From positions 496,001 to 560,000 of the forward strand of contig NZ_JAERQG010000002.1 of NCBI RefSeq assembly GCF_016734805.1: a stretch of DNA of 64,000 nucleotides, in the 5' to 3' direction. Positions 61,751-64,000 of this stretch are shown one piece after another. The position numbers and the translations under genes are program-made. How positions within the stretch are numbered: the stretch's first letter is position 1; each line of letters opens with the position of its first letter. The notes beneath the pieces are model-generated. The model saw only the letters and a program-made list of their open reading frames with translations, had not been told where the DNA came from and searched no databases. Origin of the DNA: Marivirga atlantica. Its GTDB lineage: Bacteria > Bacteroidota > Bacteroidia > Cytophagales > Cyclobacteriaceae.

Positions 61751-64000
61751 CTACTGTGCTAATTCTTCTTTAACACTCTTAATATTATCTTTAAATACTC
61801 TATCAATTAACAGGTGCCTAGGGTCAATAGCTGCTTTAGCCGGAATGGTATCTACCACAAATGTGAATTCCATATTTTCCTGATCAATTTTAACTCGCCT
61901 TTGAAATAGTAGTTCAGATTCATCTGCGTCAACAAATAAACCTATGTCTATCCAATCATTAATGGGAACAAAGGTTTCATTACCTAAGCTATCGGCTTTG
62001 ATCTTTTTACTTTCTATTTTTAAGTTAACCTCATAAATTCCTTCTTCTACTTTCTTGTAAGTAGCGTCCATCATTCGGTTATCATACAAAGTGATTTCCT
62101 TAAACCAATCATCAATTAAATACTTCATTGAATCCGGCACTTGAGGCTCTAAAAATGTCAAGAAATCAAGAGACGTAGGATATGGAGGGCCTTTATAACG
62201 ATATTCCTCCAAAAAGCCTCTCATAGCTTTGTTCACGTTTTCCTCACCAATGTAGTCCTGTAATGCAAACAGAATGACACTACCTTTTCCATAATGGATA
62301 TAACCTTGATTTTCTACTTTATAAAGAGGCATTTCCTTTTCAATTTCATTACTTCTTCCTCTCAGATATCGGCTATGATCATACTTGGTAAATTCTCTCA
62401 TTTTCATAGGATCGTTGGATGCATTTTTCATAGTCATTAATGAGGAATACTCCGAGAAGCCTTCACTAAACATGGTGCTTCCTTGCATTTCAGCTCCTAT
62501 CACTTGGTGTGCCCAGTATTGATGTGCAATTTCATGGGCAATTACAGCGTCTATTACATTATTCTCACTTTCATCTTCCAGATTAATTATAAAACCAAAA
62601 GATTCAGAGTAAGGCATAGTACCCGGGAACGCCTGGGCAAAAGTTGAATATCTCGGAAACTCAATAATTCGACATTGCTTGTGATAATATGGGCCAAAAT
62701 TTTCAGTATAGTAGCTCAGTGATTTCTTAACAGCATCTGTCATTTTAGGAATATTGACATTATGTTTTTCATCATAGTAAATCTCAATATCAACACCATT
62801 CCATTTCTCTCTGGCAACTTCAAAGCGAGCAGAAATAAAAGAATAGAAATTCATTGAAGGATGATCTACTTTATAATGGAAATATTTCCTGCCGTCTTCT
62901 TCCCACTCTTTAATCAATGCACCTGGAGCTATGGCTATTTGGTCGCTTGCAGTAGAGATCACAGTTTCCACATCAATAAAATCGGAAAGGCCTCCCGTTA
63001 AATAATTTTTGTCGCAAGCTGGACCACAATTTTCTTCCAAAGCTGGCATTCTTTCCTTCTCAGGTAAATCATACTTTTTACGTGTATTGTTATCACTAAT
63101 TTCTACATTCTCGTTATACCCAAGTGATGGTAATACCTGGAAATTATTGAGGAAGGTTCCGTTCTCAACTATTGAAGTATTACTAACCTGATTTTCAAAA
63201 CCTTTTGTGATATAGCTGGTATTGATAGTTGCCTGAATAGTATCTCCTGGCATGAAAGGTTTTGCTAGCTTGTAAATTCTGTAATCAAAATCCTCATCTT
63301 CAAAAACCAATTCTGCACCAGTAATTGTGATTTCAGTATCCCAGCTTGAATTGCAGTCAAAGTGTAGAGAATCAATTGCTGTTTCATTTGAATTTATAAG
63401 TGTTACCTCTGCTTTAACGATTGCATCTCGTTTATAAGGAAATATATCAATGAAATAATCTATTGCAGCTACCTTTGGTAAGTCAACATTCTCGTACTTC
63501 TTAAAGGTTTTTTCATATTCTACTGATAGCAACTCGCGTTCATCAGAGGTATCATATTCATTTAAGAGTTGTGTATTGTAAAATACAAAACTTGATAAGC
63601 CTAACCATATTACTATCACGAAGAAAAAGCTAATTTTAAATGATTTAGGCATTCCTTTCCTCATCAGCTGAAGCTTTTCTTTGAAATTGGCTTGAGTACC
63701 TCTTTTCCACATCATTGTGGCTAAAAATAAACATATAAGGGAAAAGCTGATCCAGTAAAAATTAAACCATATACTGCTTACAAGTGCCGGTCCAAAGGAA
63801 TTCATATCAGAATATATGATTCGAGGTGTGGCACCCAGTGAAATCATATTACTTTGAATATCCGCAATTAACAACAGAATATCTAAGGCGAAAATCAGGG
63901 CTATTGATATGAAATAGCCTATATATTTATTACTAACCATCGCATGGATTAATACTAAAACCATGCTGTAAATAATGTAATAGCCCAAATAACTTACGAA
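61751..64000 (-). CDS. ABC-permease-like/M1 aminopeptidase fusion (5' end outside window)
   Basis: The frame is open to the right edge, so the N-terminus is missing; the TTG at 63988 is not a real start. The visible ~750 residues begin with hydrophobic segments (including ones near visible residues 5-45, 70-92 and 115-140), followed by a periplasmic M1-type peptidase. The zinc site is HEIAH with the third ligand Glu in FSEGFSEYSSL, and the substrate Tyr region is GYIHYGKGSVIL. Fusions of a permease-like membrane domain to an M1 peptidase are known in Bacteroidota, often encoded beside an ABC ATPase, which would lie outside the window. Substrate unknown. Confidence 0.85.
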   Translation of the reverse strand, partial: FVSYLGYYIIYSMVLVLIHAMVSNKYIGYFISIALIFALDILLLIADIQSNMISLGATPRIIYSDMNSFGPALVSSIWFNFYWISFSLICLFLATMMWKRGTQANFKEKLQLMRKGMPKSFKISFFFVIVIWLGLSSFVFYNTQLLNEYDTSDERELLSVEYEKTFKKYENVDLPKVAAIDYFIDIFPYKRDAIVKAEVTLINSNETAIDSLHFDCNSSWDTEITITGAELVFEDEDFDYRIYKLAKPFMPGDTIQATINTSYITKGFENQVSNTSIVENGTFLNNFQVLPSLGYNENVEISDNNTRKKYDLPEKERMPALEENCGPACDKNYLTGGLSDFIDVETVISTASDQIAIAPGALIKEWEEDGRKYFHYKVDHPSMNFYSFISARFEVAREKWNGVDIEIYYDEKHNVNIPKMTDAVKKSLSYYTENFGPYYHKQCRIIEFPRYSTFAQAFPGTMPYSESFGFIINLEDESENNVIDAVIAHEIAHQYWAHQVIGAEMQGSTMFSEGFSEYSSLMTMKNASNDPMKMREFTKYDHSRYLRGRSNEIEKEMPLYKVENQGYIHYGKGSVILFALQDYIGEENVNKAMRGFLEEYRYKGPPYPTSLDFLTFLEPQVPDSMKYLIDDWFKEITLYDNRMMDATYKKVEEGIYEVNLKIESKKIKADSLGNETFVPINDWIDIGLFVDADESELLFQRRVKIDQENMEFTFVVDTIPAKAAIDPRHLLIDRVFKDNIKSVKEELAQ

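Overview
The window reads as chromosomal DNA of an AT-rich member of the Bacteroidota, most likely a marine Cytophagales (Fulvivirga/Marivirga/Roseivirga-like). The evidence is a SusC/SusD pair, lipoproteins with acidic residues after the lipid cysteine, a type IX secretion-type protein, phylum-specific families (DUF4293, DUF4290 beside murA, DUF5686, DUF6913, acyl-CoA reductase near a dicluster ferredoxin), weak Shine-Dalgarno sites and TAnnTTTG-like -7 elements. The species cannot be told from the sequence. I saw no rRNA, tRNA, CRISPR array, prophage or insertion-sequence transposase. Both edges cut a gene.

Layout. 1-6.1 kb: the 3' end of a PorU2-like protein, then minus-strand crcB, a MORN-type secreted protein, htpG and a DUF4293 membrane protein. 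6.2-24.1 kb: the main accessory block, a locus for beta-1,4-galactan. It holds a GH5-like enzyme (minus), SusC, SusD, a SusE/F-like binding lipoprotein, a GH53 endo-galactanase and a GH2 beta-galactosidase (plus), then a Nudix-related regulator (minus), then galM, a sodium/sugar symporter, galK and galT (plus). 24.1-31.2 kb: minus-strand GT39-like transferase, mgsA, a truncated ArgJ-like protein, a ligase-associated exonuclease, a LamG lipoprotein, isochorismate synthase and a MenI-like thioesterase. 31.3-41.4 kb: a histidine phosphatase, a small lipoprotein, a short-chain fatty acid transporter with a LuxC-type acyl-CoA reductase, a DUF5686 outer-membrane protein, ferredoxin, ligA, DUF6913 and dapA. 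41.4-49.4 kb: a repeat-rich stretch with an AraC/TPR regulator, an ankyrin lipoprotein, an acyltransferase, a reductase, a PIN toxin-antitoxin pair and a serine hydrolase. 49.4-64 kb: an alpha/beta hydrolase, polyprenyl synthase, two unknown envelope proteins, murA-DUF4290, an M1 peptidase, an MFS-like protein, a TetR-paaABCD operon and a membrane-fused M1 peptidase cut by the window edge.

How the genes work together. In the galactan locus, surface lipoproteins bind and cut galactan, SusCD imports oligosaccharides, GH2 releases galactose, and GalM, the symporter, GalK and GalT feed it into the Leloir pathway. The strongest regulatory signal is a 25-bp palindrome, TATAAACGT-N7-ACGTTTATA. It is near-perfect between the regulator and galM and occurs as two adjacent imperfect copies between the GH5 gene and susC. 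I infer that the Nudix-related regulator controls both transcription units through it.

Other points that stand out: an ArgJ paralogue that keeps the nucleophile threonine but lacks most of the beta chain; MurA with Asp in place of the fosfomycin-target Cys; a 71-nt inverted repeat ending one base before the start codon of an MFS-like gene; a tandemly duplicated PaaB; and at least three copies of a 108-136-bp palindromic intergenic element.
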